DNA of 64,000 nucleotides, from positions 1 to 64,000 of the forward strand of contig JAJZUL010000005.1 in the NCBI GenBank assembly GCA_021848545.1, in the 5' to 3' direction. A model generated the notes under the pieces. That model searched no databases and was not told the DNA's origin. It was given only the letters and a program-made list of their open reading frames with translations. This document shows, one piece after another, positions 31,186 to 39,240 of the stretch (within the stretch, counting starts at the first letter, position 1; every line of letters begins with the position of its first letter). The DNA comes from Pseudomonadota bacterium. GTDB taxonomy: Bacteria; Pseudomonadota; Alphaproteobacteria; Rhodospirillales; Magnetospirillaceae. The position numbers were made by a program, and so were the translations under genes.

Positions 31186-33120
31186 TCAGCGGCCCACCGG
31201 AAGCTGTACAGGCGACAGAGCGGCGCGACCGTCATGCCAACCGGGGCCGGTCGGCGGCGAGGACGCGGCGTGCGCCTGGTGCCGGGTCACGATCTCGGCA
31301 ACTTCGCGGCCGTCCATGTGATGGTGGGTGTGCACATGGATTTCGTGGGCGGCCGGAGGCGGCGGCATTGACCACCGCAGGCCGGGCATGCCGTCGGGCG
31401 TGGTGAAGGATTTCGCGGACGGTCCCGGATGGGCGGCCATCCATGCGGCGGCGGCGGGGGCGATAGCGGGGTGACCGGCGCCGGAGGACTTCAGGTAGGC
31501 GCTCAAGCCGCCATGGACGCCGTGGGCTTTCAGATACGTGTCCAAGCCGTGTTGTTCGCCCTTGTTGACCTTGGGCGCGTCGCCGATGGCGGCGGCGATT
31601 ATTGCGAGGGGACCGAGGATCACGGAGAGGCGGCCAAGGCCGCTGGCCAGGACGCCGATGTTCGCCGCCGTGGTGCCGATCTCGGCGCCCGACAGAACGT
31701 CCATTGCGAGGGCCAGACCCTTGAAGGCTGTGGCGACGGCGAGGACCGTGCCACCGATGGCCATGGCCGCGCTCAGGCCGGCGAAACCGTCGATGAGCCA
31801 TTCGAACCGGATGGGATGCCGCCGCGCCCACCGGGCGAGGTCCGACAGATCCGTGGTCAAATCCTGAATCCACGGAATGACGATCGGCAGCACCTGAAGG
31901 CCGATGACCGTCTCCAGCTTTTTCCATTGGGCGGCGGCAGCGGCGAATTGCGTCTCGGGATCGTGCGCGATGGTTTGCGCGTATGCCTTCCCATACGGCA
32001 TCGCGGTTTTGATGTTATGCGCGTCCCGCAGGATCAGCGCGTGTTTGACGGCCATTTCACCCAGGAACGCGGCGCCCAACTGATTGCCGCGGGCGATCTG
32101 ATTGATGATGGCAAGCACCTGGGATTCCGAGGCGTGCGGGTAGGCCTTCTTGATCGCCGGGACCAAGTATTTGCTCACCCAGGCGAACGGGTTTTCGGCG
32201 TAGAGGGAAGCGCCGCGCATCGGCGAAACGACCGTCCCTCTGGTCGTCGTCGGCAGGAATGAATTGGACTGCAACAGCCCGAGGTGTTCGAGCAGCGGCA
32301 TCGATTTCTTGTTGATGAGCCCCTGCACCACCATCCGGTAGCCGGCGGCCAGCATCGGGCCGACGCCACGCGAGCCGCCGCCCCCGCCATGTTCACTGGC
32401 ATATTCGAGCATGAAGCTGGGCAGGATGCGGTACTTGAATTCGTCCGACAGGCCGTAGCGGGCCTGACGGGAATATTGGAATACCTGCTGGAACATGGCC
32501 GGCGTCACCCGATTCTGGGTGGCCGCGATGACCTGGGACATCATCGATGCCTGTTTCGCGAACTCGGCGGGGGAGCGGGTGCCGCCGACGATGTCAATGG
32601 CCTTGGCAATCGCGAACGCCATATCCTCTGGGTGCTGGCGGATTGTCTTGTCGGTGGAGGCGGCCAGCACCGTGCCAAGCTTCAAGATGGTCGGCAGAAA
32701 CTGGATAGCTTCCTTCATGCTGCCCGGATGGCTTTTGCCGCCCATGGTGTTGCGGAGGTCGATCAGCGCGGCCAAATTGCCGGTGGGTGTGCTGGTGATG
32801 ATGTCCCGCGAGGTTTTCCAGGCCGCCGCCGTCGCCTCGGCGATCTGGCGATGCGTCAGCCCCAGCATGACCATCTTGTTGAGGACATGCGCGTATTCGC
32901 GGGCGGCGCCGAGGGTGTGCTTCAGAGCGTCCAGCCCCGCGTATCCGGCAGCGCCCAAGGCGATGGCTGCGCCTCCCATGATCTTGATGTCGCGGAGGGT
33001 GCTCTTGAGCTTCTTGGCCTCCGCGTCCGTCCTCACGAAATCCACAGCGAGGCCGCGAAGGGCGCCCGAAACCTTGTTTTTCAGCGCGATTTCGATGCCG
33101 ATTTTATACGCGTCCATCAT
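31186..33120 (-). CDS. phage tail tape measure protein
   Basis: A 644-residue, Ala/Gly-rich, largely helical protein. The start IGIEIALKNKVSGALRGLAVD is typical of tape measure proteins. About residues 35-200 correspond to the TP901-type core with repeated helices, and hydrophobic stretches near 445-500 (GLSAAMAIGGTVLAVATAF, LGPLAIIAAAIG) could insert in the membrane. The C-terminus has a His-rich HVHTHHHMDG segment. In phages this protein sets tail length. At 644 residues the tail would be about 90-100 nm by the usual 1.5 A per residue rule, which is a rough inference. It starts inside the upstream stop. Confidence 0.8.
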   Translation of the reverse strand: MMDAYKIGIEIALKNKVSGALRGLAVDFVRTDAEAKKLKSTLRDIKIMGGAAIALGAAGYAGLDALKHTLGAAREYAHVLNKMVMLGLTHRQIAEATAAAWKTSRDIITSTPTGNLAALIDLRNTMGGKSHPGSMKEAIQFLPTILKLGTVLAASTDKTIRQHPEDMAFAIAKAIDIVGGTRSPAEFAKQASMMSQVIAATQNRVTPAMFQQVFQYSRQARYGLSDEFKYRILPSFMLEYASEHGGGGGSRGVGPMLAAGYRMVVQGLINKKSMPLLEHLGLLQSNSFLPTTTRGTVVSPMRGASLYAENPFAWVSKYLVPAIKKAYPHASESQVLAIINQIARGNQLGAAFLGEMAVKHALILRDAHNIKTAMPYGKAYAQTIAHDPETQFAAAAAQWKKLETVIGLQVLPIVIPWIQDLTTDLSDLARWARRHPIRFEWLIDGFAGLSAAMAIGGTVLAVATAFKGLALAMDVLSGAEIGTTAANIGVLASGLGRLSVILGPLAIIAAAIGDAPKVNKGEQHGLDTYLKAHGVHGGLSAYLKSSGAGHPAIAPAAAAWMAAHPGPSAKSFTTPDGMPGLRWSMPPPPAAHEIHVHTHHHMDGREVAEIVTRHQAHAASSPPTGPGWHDGRAALSPVQLPVGR

Positions 33121-33536
33121 TCAGCCTCCCCGCTACGGAAGCCCGGCCACGGGGCGGCGATGATGCGAGGCTTCGCTTGGCTGGCGGCCATGACGACGGG
33201 GAACAGCGCTTCGGCTCGCCGGATGGTTTCCGGTGACGGACACGGCAGGATCATCGCTGCAGCGGCTTGCTGCATTTCCGGAGTCGGGCGGCCCTTCGCG
33301 GCATCGAGAATCGGCATCAGCGCGGCCAGCGTCTCGCGGGCGGCCACGCGGGAGAGGATGCCGTTCGCCATCAGGGCAGCGGCGTTGCGGTCCAGGGTCG
33401 CGGTGCCAATGCCCCGCCAATCGCGCCCTGAGGCATGCCACGGCGTCGAAACGGGGTTGGGGGGCACCAGCATACCAGCCGAAGCCTTCCCGCCCTCAGC
33501 GGGCTTATTTTCGCTGTTTGTGCATGATTTGCTCAT
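33117..33536 (-). CDS. element protein of unknown function
   Basis: A 139-residue protein starting MSKSCTNSENKPAEGG. The C-terminal half (ALMPILDAAKGRPTPEMQQA, ETIRRAEALFPVVMAASQAK) is helical. It ends in the tape measure start codons, so it is co-translated. The position resembles that of small tail proteins, but nothing identifies it. Confidence 0.55.
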   Translation of the reverse strand: MSKSCTNSENKPAEGGKASAGMLVPPNPVSTPWHASGRDWRGIGTATLDRNAAALMANGILSRVAARETLAALMPILDAAKGRPTPEMQQAAAAMILPCPSPETIRRAEALFPVVMAASQAKPRIIAAPWPGFRSGEAE

Positions 33537-33552
33537 GGTCTGTTTCTTCCCT

Positions 33553-34071
33553 TCAATCCGTGATCCGGCCGCCGGCCTTGATGTGGGCCATGCGGGCATC
33601 CGTAGGCAGCCGGTCGAAGGCGGCACGGCTCAGGGTGTTGCTGTTGGCCGGTGCGCCTCCGGTCGGGCTGGTGGTGGTCGCGGTGCTGGCCTTGGCGTTC
33701 GCCAACCGGGCCGACAATTCGGGATGTCGGCTCGCCAGCATTTCCAGGGCTTCATCCGGCATCGCGTATTCGCCAGGGTGCTTCCGGCTGAACAGCGGGC
33801 GGCCGTCCGCGTCATGGGCGATCAGTGCACCCCGCTCGATTCGAAATGCGCTCCCGAAGGCGGCGTTCACCATATCGGCCGGTAAGCCCAACCGGGCGGT
33901 TACCGGGGATTGCGCGATGGCGATCGCGGCCGGAACGGCGGCCTCGGCCTTGGCAAGTCGGGCGGTCAGGTCGGCGGCGTCGAAGGTGACTTCCTTGCCG
34001 GCATCGGTCGTGTAGATCGGCATGCCATCGCGGAGGATGGCGTGGCCTTCGGTGTCGAGTTTCAAGCGCAT
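33553..34071 (-). CDS. phage protein, DUF6651/scaffold-like
   Basis: A 172-residue protein. MRLKLDTEGHAILRDGMPIY and DAGKEVTFDAADLTARLAKA resemble phage proteins annotated DUF6651 that sit near capsid genes and look like scaffolds: a short N-terminal beta part, a coiled helix, and a flexible C-terminus. No capsid gene accompanies it here. The resemblance is from memory and needs a profile search. Confidence 0.45.
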   Translation of the reverse strand: MRLKLDTEGHAILRDGMPIYTTDAGKEVTFDAADLTARLAKAEAAVPAAIAIAQSPVTARLGLPADMVNAAFGSAFRIERGALIAHDADGRPLFSRKHPGEYAMPDEALEMLASRHPELSARLANAKASTATTTSPTGGAPANSNTLSRAAFDRLPTDARMAHIKAGGRITD

Positions 34072-34346
34072 TGGTCGGGTTCCTTTTCGGTGGGTTCGAT
34101 GTCGGGCAGGAAAATCGCCAGGCGGATCGGGCCGGCCTGGTCGTTCAAGGTGGCGAGCATCCGTTCGCGGAAATCGGCTTCGGTTTCGTCGGCCTCACGG
34201 TGGAAGCGGTGTTGGCCAACCTCAGCGGTGGTGATGGGGGCGTCCTCGCCGACGGGGCGGATGGAAACCACCAAGCCGGTGGACGCCGCTTTGGCGATGG
34301 CTCGCTCGACCCGGAGGACGCGGTTCAGGACGGCTTTCATGGTCAT
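34062..34346 (-). CDS. small element protein, unknown
   Basis: A 94-residue protein beginning MTMKAVLNRVLRVERAIAKA. It overlaps its upstream neighbour by ATGA and its downstream neighbour by 10 bp, which supports translation. The acidic end (FLPDIEPTEKEPD) and mixed middle give no recognised family. Confidence 0.5.
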   Translation of the reverse strand: MTMKAVLNRVLRVERAIAKAASTGLVVSIRPVGEDAPITTAEVGQHRFHREADETEADFRERMLATLNDQAGPIRLAIFLPDIEPTEKEPDQCA

Positions 34347-34798
34347 TCGTGGGGTTCCTTCTGCGGGGCGGTGTCTTCGAGGGCGGCAAGGCGCGCTTCC
34401 AGTTCGACCGTCTCGATGGCGCGGCGCTGCGTCTCCAACAGACCGGCGACCACAGCGGCTTCATCCGGGCTCAAGGCCCCTTCGGCTGTTGCCGCGACCA
34501 GGGCGGCGATGGCTGCCACCAAGTCGGCAGGGGCCTCGATCTTCGGAATGTCAAACAAAACGGGCGATCCACGGCGAGGCGGCGCGATCCGGTCGAGGAT
34601 CAACTTCGCGGCCTGCATGTCGCCGGCCTTGGCCTGTTCGATCACGGCCCGCACCACGTCGTCGGCGTCGTCCTGCATCAGCTTTTCAGCCAGGATCGTC
34701 ACCCGCGACCGGGTGCCGGGCTTCTTGCCGGGGTTGCCCTTTTCGAACCGGCGGCCGACCGGCGTTTTTGCGGGGCGTTTGCGGGGCGCGTTGGTCAT
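34343..34798 (-). CDS. DUF5681-like phage protein (terminase-small-like N-terminus)
   Basis: A 151-residue protein. The basic start VGRRFEKGNPGKKPGTRSRV matches the KGNPGKPKG motif of DUF5681 proteins, often encoded near phage terminases. The next 60 residues (AEKLMQDDADDVVRAVIEQA, AAKLILDRIAPPRRG) are the usual companion helices. It is overlapped at both ends by neighbouring genes. If it recognises DNA for packaging, it would be the only packaging-related protein in the element. Confidence 0.6.
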   Translation of the reverse strand: MTNAPRKRPAKTPVGRRFEKGNPGKKPGTRSRVTILAEKLMQDDADDVVRAVIEQAKAGDMQAAKLILDRIAPPRRGSPVLFDIPKIEAPADLVAAIAALVAATAEGALSPDEAAVVAGLLETQRRAIETVELEARLAALEDTAPQKEPHE

Positions 34799-35274
34799 TG
34801 GCCGGCCCTCCCTGTGGGGATGGTCTGCCGGTCGAACGCCTGGGCATCGGCCAACCGCTCGAAGGCCAGCAGCAGGACCGCGCCGGCCTGAAGGCTGCTC
34901 GCCAAGGTCGGATCGGCGGTGATGCTGTCCAGGTCATGGCCGGCAAGGATGGGCACCAGGACGGACGCGGCGCCGGGCTGGAAGGCAGCGGCAATGTCGG
35001 CGGTGCCAATCGCCATCAGCGCGACCGGATCAAAGCCGCAGGCAGCACAGATGCCGGCAAGGGTCGTTGGCGGGATATGGGGAGTAACCCCGTCGCCCTG
35101 CACAGGGGCGGAGGGGTTATATCCCCGTAGGGGATATAGGGACACAGAGAGAGCAGACCTTTGTGCATGGTTTATCAATGGGTTATGGGAAACCCTTGGG
35201 CACTTTGTGCGCAGGCGGTTTTTGTGCAGCCCATTCGGGTGGTTTTGGGGTGGGGTGCGTTTGGTTTTAGCCAT
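34795..35274 (-). CDS. element protein of unknown function
   Basis: A 159-residue frame from the ATG at 35274, overlapping the helicase gene by 8 bp. Its first 60 codons are odd in composition and contain a perfect 9-bp hairpin and three TTTGTGC repeats, so the real gene may start later (for instance at a GTG near 35104). The second half (LAGICAACGFDPVALMAIGT, LAGHDLDSITADPT) looks coding. Family unknown. Confidence 0.45.
   Translation of the reverse strand: MAKTKRTPPQNHPNGLHKNRLRTKCPRVSHNPLINHAQRSALSVSLYPLRGYNPSAPVQGDGVTPHIPPTTLAGICAACGFDPVALMAIGTADIAAAFQPGAASVLVPILAGHDLDSITADPTLASSLQAGAVLLLAFERLADAQAFDRQTIPTGRAGQ
35118..35227. promoter_or_regulatory. hairpin plus three TTTGTGC repeats (origin or operator candidate)
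   Basis: TATATCCCC-GTA-GGGGATATA is a perfect inverted repeat at 35118-35138. TTTGTGC occurs in the same direction at 35160, 35204 and 35221. The AT-rich stretch right behind a replication helicase gene would suit an origin with iterons, but three short repeats are weak evidence. Confidence 0.35.
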
Positions 35275-36472
35275 GGTCGCCCCCGCCGATTTCATCAGTG
35301 TTTTCATGCTGTTCCGTAGCCGTTACCGTGCGCCGTATCCCCATTTTCGGGGTCCGGTTGACGTAGTGCCCGACTTCGCCCACTTCGATGGTCCCAGCGG
35401 AGAAGTGGCGCTCCATGGCGCGTTCCAGGTCGTTGAGCTTGAATCCGGCGCACTGGGGCATTCGAAGGAAGGTCTTGGGGGCGTAGGCGCCGCCGTTTTT
35501 GGAGTGCGAGACGTGCCGCCCTTGGCGGGTGGCGGCATCGAGGGCGGCGAGGAAGGCGCTCTCGGCGCAGACCTTGGCGATAGCGGCGGGCACCGGCGAA
35601 CCGTCGCCTTCGGGCAGCACCGGAACGAACCGGCCCTGGTCCCATTTGATGCGCAGTTCGTCGCCGTTCGGGCCGTAATTCGATTTCTTCCCGCGGAGGA
35701 TCAGTGGCGAGTCGCGGTCCTCTTTGTCGCTCTTTTCCAAATAGAGCATGGCGCGGGCGGCGTTGCGGAAGGCCACGTTTCCGGACGTGCCGTCGCCCGA
35801 TTCCATTCCGGATTTGCTGGGGTGCCACAAGACGACGATTGCGCAACCGCTGTCGTAGGCCAGTGACCGAAGCGTTCCCATGAAGTAACGGGCACTCGCC
35901 TGGTCAAGTTGGTTTCCAGGAAAGAAATCGTAGAGTGAGTCTAGAACCACCAGTCCTGGGGCTTCGTCTGTGATCCAGGCCGACATCTGGACCCAGAATT
36001 GACTCGGTTCCCAGCCCGCGCCGTATCCTTCCCCCCTGGCGATGACTGCGTTTTCTGCGCCGGTTCGGTCAAACAGTTCGAGGCCATCCAAATCGGCAAG
36101 GCCCCAGTCCTCGGCCTGGCAAATCGACGCCAGGCGCCGATGAAGCTCAGCGAGGTCATCTTCACAGCTCAAGTAAAACGCTTTCCCCGGCCGGGTGTCG
36201 CGGCCAAGCCATCGCTGGCCTAGGACACTTGCGCAGGCGAGTTGCAAAGCCAGGGTTGATTTCCCAGTGCCGCCATCGCCGCTGAACAGCGTGACCGCCC
36301 GGAATGGGACCAGACCATCTACTGCCCATTCCCGCGCCGGCACGGGCCTGTCCGCCAAGCTCGGCGCGTGTGTGGGCCGGTTCCAAGTGCGCCACGCATC
36401 GGCCGCGCCCTCGACGGAGGGCCGTTGCCGGGCTGCCCGTTCGGCCTGGTCGAGAGGGATAGCGCCGGCCAT
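35267..36472 (-). CDS. RepA-like hexameric replicative helicase (AAA_25)
   Basis: A 401-residue RecA-fold ATPase. Walker A is GDGGTGKS at 65-72, FYLSCEDDLAELHRRLASI is the RepA/AAA_25 Asp-rich motif, PGLVVLDSLYDFF is Walker B, and IVVLWHPSKSG with FRNAARAML are later helicase motifs. RSF1010 RepA-type helicases unwind the origin for element replication. The start overlaps the previous gene by ATGA. Its presence suggests autonomous replication after excision. Confidence 0.8.
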   Translation of the reverse strand: MAGAIPLDQAERAARQRPSVEGAADAWRTWNRPTHAPSLADRPVPAREWAVDGLVPFRAVTLFSGDGGTGKSTLALQLACASVLGQRWLGRDTRPGKAFYLSCEDDLAELHRRLASICQAEDWGLADLDGLELFDRTGAENAVIARGEGYGAGWEPSQFWVQMSAWITDEAPGLVVLDSLYDFFPGNQLDQASARYFMGTLRSLAYDSGCAIVVLWHPSKSGMESGDGTSGNVAFRNAARAMLYLEKSDKEDRDSPLILRGKKSNYGPNGDELRIKWDQGRFVPVLPEGDGSPVPAAIAKVCAESAFLAALDAATRQGRHVSHSKNGGAYAPKTFLRMPQCAGFKLNDLERAMERHFSAGTIEVGEVGHYVNRTPKMGIRRTVTATEQHENTDEIGGGDHG

Positions 36473-37101
36473 CACGCGGCCACCTCCGTCGTATCGGCGC
36501 GGACCAGAATACGGGCGGCCGGCAACTTTGGCGGCTGAAGTGCATTCTTGAGCCGGCGCCCGGTTAACAGATCGTCGGCGACAAATTCGGCATTGCCAAC
36601 CAGGTGCCAGAGCGAGCCCCGCGCCTCGGCCCAATTGACGATCAGCACCCCATGGCCGCCCCGGCTGTCCTCGCCATCCCATTGCGCGGCAGCGGCCCAC
36701 CGGCGTGGATCGGAGAAGACCCGGAGCGGTCGGCTTTCGCCCATGCAACGGCCGGCGATATGAATCGCCCACGCGCCGATCACGTCGGCCACCCCCAGGC
36801 GGGGGATCAATTGGCCGTTGCCCGGGGTCCATGCGATCACGTCGAGCAGATCGGCCCGCCGACCCGGCGCCGGACCATCCCAGGCCGGAATGAGTATGGC
36901 CGGCGTCCCGACGCCCTCACGGTCGGTCGGCTCGTAGGTGCCGTCGCCGGCGCATGCGATTCGCGCCACGCCGCCGCCCAAGCCTTGCAAGACCGCAACC
37001 CTGGGCCACCCCTGCCGCTCACGCCAAGCGCGGGCTTCCGGGGTCTGGGCGCGGCAGATCGCGGCGTCGTATTCGGCCAACAGATCTACGGGGCGGCTCA
37101 T
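36472..37101 (-). CDS. element replication-module protein, possibly Toprim-like
   Basis: A 209-residue protein encoded directly before the helicase and overlapping it. It has alternating strands such as GVGTPAILIPAWDGPAP, LLDVIAWTPGNGQLIPRLG and HGVLIVNWAEA that could be a Toprim or primase-like fold, but no full Toprim acidic set is visible. The context suggests a priming or origin role. I do not recognise the family. Confidence 0.5.
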   Translation of the reverse strand: MSRPVDLLAEYDAAICRAQTPEARAWRERQGWPRVAVLQGLGGGVARIACAGDGTYEPTDREGVGTPAILIPAWDGPAPGRRADLLDVIAWTPGNGQLIPRLGVADVIGAWAIHIAGRCMGESRPLRVFSDPRRWAAAAQWDGEDSRGGHGVLIVNWAEARGSLWHLVGNAEFVADDLLTGRRLKNALQPPKLPAARILVRADTTEVAA

Positions 37102-37328
37102 TGCGCACCCCCAAGACCGGCCAGTTCGACCACCACCCGAGCATGGGGTTCGGTCAGACGGTGACGCTCGGCGACCCGGCGGATGATGCGGGCGGTGACC
37201 AAATCGAGCCGTTGAAAACTGCCGATCTGGCCGTTATCTTCATCGGTGGTGATGATGTTTTCGGTTTCGGCTCTGGCGGTGGCGGCAACCACCCCAGGGC
37301 CTTTTCGTTTGTCTGGCGGCCGCATCAT
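37098..37328 (-). CDS. small element protein, unknown
   Basis: A 76-residue protein (MMRPPDKRKGPGVVAATARA). The C-terminal half, LVTARIIRRVAERHRLTEPH, is a helix-rich stretch that could bind DNA. It overlaps the next gene by ATGA and shares one base with the AlpA-like gene. Confidence 0.5.
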   Translation of the reverse strand: MMRPPDKRKGPGVVAATARAETENIITTDEDNGQIGSFQRLDLVTARIIRRVAERHRLTEPHARVVVELAGLGGAQ

Positions 37329-37531
37329 CAGGCGGCGTCCCGGTGCGCGGAAATGAAGCGGTCGAGGCTCTCGACAAGCACCAAGTGGCGCTTGCCGATA
37401 CGGACCGTTTCAATATGGGGGATTACATCGCGGTAAAACGTCGCCCGGCTGAGGCTGAGATAAGCGGCAGCATCGGCGATCGATGTCAGGGCCGGGCGAC
37501 GGGTGCCGACTTCGGGAGTGCTGGTGTCCAT
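37328..37531 (-). CDS. AlpA/excisionase-like winged-helix protein
   Basis: A 67-residue HTH_17-type protein: SIADAAAYLSLSRATFYRDV is the HTH, followed by the short wing IETVRIGKRHLVLVESLDRF. Small regulators of this type activate integrase or excision and are standard in phage satellites and integrative elements. It heads the replication module. The upstream gap 37532-37658 is AT-rich (runs of CAAAATTTTGGC type) and probably holds its promoter. Confidence 0.75.
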   Translation of the reverse strand: MDTSTPEVGTRRPALTSIADAAAYLSLSRATFYRDVIPHIETVRIGKRHLVLVESLDRFISAHRDAA

Positions 37532-37658
37532 TTCCGTATCCAGTCGTCATGTGACGCTGAACAAAGGACATCACGCAGATGTTTTGCCGTCTATTTTGGC
37601 ATTTTGGCTGCCAAAATATTCTTTTTGTCAGAATAGTTTGTCAAAACTCCTGCCAAAA

Positions 37659-38432
37659 TTACCGGGGGCCTGTCCGCTGCGGTCCCAAAGTGGTGCGGCG
37701 CCATTCGGTGATGGTCTGCCGGGGGATGCCATTGGCCTGCCCCCACTCACGGTCCCCCTCTTCGCCGCCCTTGGTCGTCACGGCCGGGGGTGCCTTGCCG
37801 GTGCGTTCCATACAATCACGAACTCGGGACTGGTATTGCTGAAAGAGGTCATCTAGCGATTCACCGCCAATATCCTCATCCCGCTCATAGGTAACCTCGT
37901 CGTCGTCATGATCGGCTGGTCCGGCCTCATCCCGCGCCGGATCGGCAGCAGACGGCGCGGCCTCGGTCACAATTGCGGATGGGGTTATGAGTGATGGCCC
38001 CAATAGTGCCGGTGCTAGGGCGGCGGCTGCTTCATCCGCGTCGTTCCGGGGAAACTGGTGTGGGAACGTCCACCCGATGCGCTCGCCCCATTTCCGGAAC
38101 TCGGCTAGAACCACACGCCACTTTCCCGCTTCGTAGGGTTTTTTCTCGAAGAGGCTGATGGGGTAGGCCTGCACCTCGTCCAATCGCAATTGTGCAATGG
38201 CAAGACGCTTTCTGAACTCATCATTGTCCTTCCAGTAACCCTCCGCCGGCTCGTGCTTATCGCGACAAGCCGCAATCGACCAGATATTGCAGGAAAGAGC
38301 GATGGCTTCCTCAAGGGAAAGCGTTGCTGCGTGGCGAAAGACGTCCCAATCGGGCGGGGTGAGCATGGTGGTCCAGTTGGCCCCACCGGCCCCGCGAGAA
38401 CCGCCCCCCGAAGGTATGCCGTTATTTGCCAT
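37659..38432 (-). CDS. element protein of unknown function
   Basis: A 257-residue protein. The first half (PDWDVFRHAATLSLEEAIAL, KWRVVLAEFRKWGERIGWTF) is helical, and the C-terminal 25 residues (REWGQANGIPRQTITEWRRT) look like a small HTH, so it may bind DNA. The central 60 residues are acidic and low in complexity. Not recognised. Confidence 0.55.
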   Translation of the reverse strand: MANNGIPSGGGSRGAGGANWTTMLTPPDWDVFRHAATLSLEEAIALSCNIWSIAACRDKHEPAEGYWKDNDEFRKRLAIAQLRLDEVQAYPISLFEKKPYEAGKWRVVLAEFRKWGERIGWTFPHQFPRNDADEAAAALAPALLGPSLITPSAIVTEAAPSAADPARDEAGPADHDDDEVTYERDEDIGGESLDDLFQQYQSRVRDCMERTGKAPPAVTTKGGEEGDREWGQANGIPRQTITEWRRTTLGPQRTGPR

Positions 38433-38527
38433 TCACGCCCTCCGCTGGGCTCCGCATGATGTCGGCAGGGAAGCGCGGTGCGGTGTCCGCGCTTGTCGGC
38501 TGGCCGGCCTACCCCCACCGATTCGAA

Positions 38528-38890
38528 TTATTCCGCCGCCGGCAGATGCGGCCCGCTGGTTCCAGTCTTCCGCCGTCCTGCACCTCTGGGCGCCTTGGCC
38601 GGCGCCGATGCTGCGATGGTCATCTTGAGGCCCAGCGCACCCACGACCTTGCGGATGGTTTCGTGCCGGGGGTGCGCACCAGTCGCCAGGGCCTTGTAGA
38701 GGCTTTCCCGGCCCAGGCCCGAGGCTCGGGCAACCTCGGCCATGCCCTTGGCCTTCGCCACGTCGGCCAGCGCCGCGATGAACACGTCCGGGTTGGGGTC
38801 TTCCAGGCAGGCGGCGAGGTATTCGGCCATCATCTCTTCGCTGTCGAGATAATCCGCCGCGTCGAAGGGCGCGATCTTGCCTTGGGTCAT
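38528..38890 (-). CDS. HigA-like antitoxin (addiction module antidote)
   Basis: A 120-residue protein. FDAADYLDSEEMMAEYLAAC and the HTH region GMAEVARASGLGRESLYKAL match the antidote family that pairs with Gp49/HigB-type toxins. Its ATG overlaps the toxin stop, giving the toxin-first order typical of this type II group. It should neutralise the toxin and repress the operon. Confidence 0.8.
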   Translation of the reverse strand: MTQGKIAPFDAADYLDSEEMMAEYLAACLEDPNPDVFIAALADVAKAKGMAEVARASGLGRESLYKALATGAHPRHETIRKVVGALGLKMTIAASAPAKAPRGAGRRKTGTSGPHLPAAE

Positions 38891-39192
38891 GGTTCTTCCT
38901 TCCGCACGTCCTGCGCCAGGGTCTTGGCTCGCTCGATGTCCCGTTTCTGGCTGGATTTGTCGCCGCCGCACAGCAGGACATAGACGACCGATCCGATACG
39001 GGTGAAATAGACCCGGTAGCCGGGGCCGAAATGCACCCGCATTTCGCTCACGCCTTCACCCACCGGCTCGCAATCGCCGAAATTGCCGAGTTCCGCCGAC
39101 TTGATCCGGGCCAGGATTCGCGCTTTGGCCTTCGCGTCCTTGAGGCGGCGAAACCATGTGTCGAAGGCGTCATGGCGAACGAAAGCGAACAT
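38887..39192 (-). CDS. HigB/RelE-superfamily toxin (Gp49-like)
   Basis: A 101-residue protein. FDTWFRRLKDAKAKARILAR, VGEGVSEMRVHFGPGYRVYF and VYVLLCGGDKSSQKRDIERA match the phage-derived Gp49-like HigB toxins, ribosome-dependent mRNA interferases of the RelE fold. It precedes the antitoxin gene with an ATGA overlap. On an integrated element such a pair stabilises maintenance, and may also act on phage. Confidence 0.8.
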   Translation of the reverse strand: MFAFVRHDAFDTWFRRLKDAKAKARILARIKSAELGNFGDCEPVGEGVSEMRVHFGPGYRVYFTRIGSVVYVLLCGGDKSSQKRDIERAKTLAQDVRKEEP

Positions 39193-39200
39193 GGGTAACT

Positions 39201-39216
39201 GTATCCGAGTAGATAC
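39201..39216. promoter_or_regulatory. possible operator of the toxin-antitoxin operon
   Basis: GTATC and GATAC form an inverted repeat with a 6-base spacer, 8 bp upstream of the toxin start. The position suits HigA-type autoregulation. Confidence 0.35.
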
Positions 39217-39240
39217 GTGTGGTCAATGTCTGGGTCTTCG

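Noticed and set aside
35267-36832. A longer 521-codon form of the helicase
   Set aside because: The first 120 codons are a shadow of the upstream gene; the ATG at 36472 overlaps its stop as ATGA and precedes the helicase sequence.
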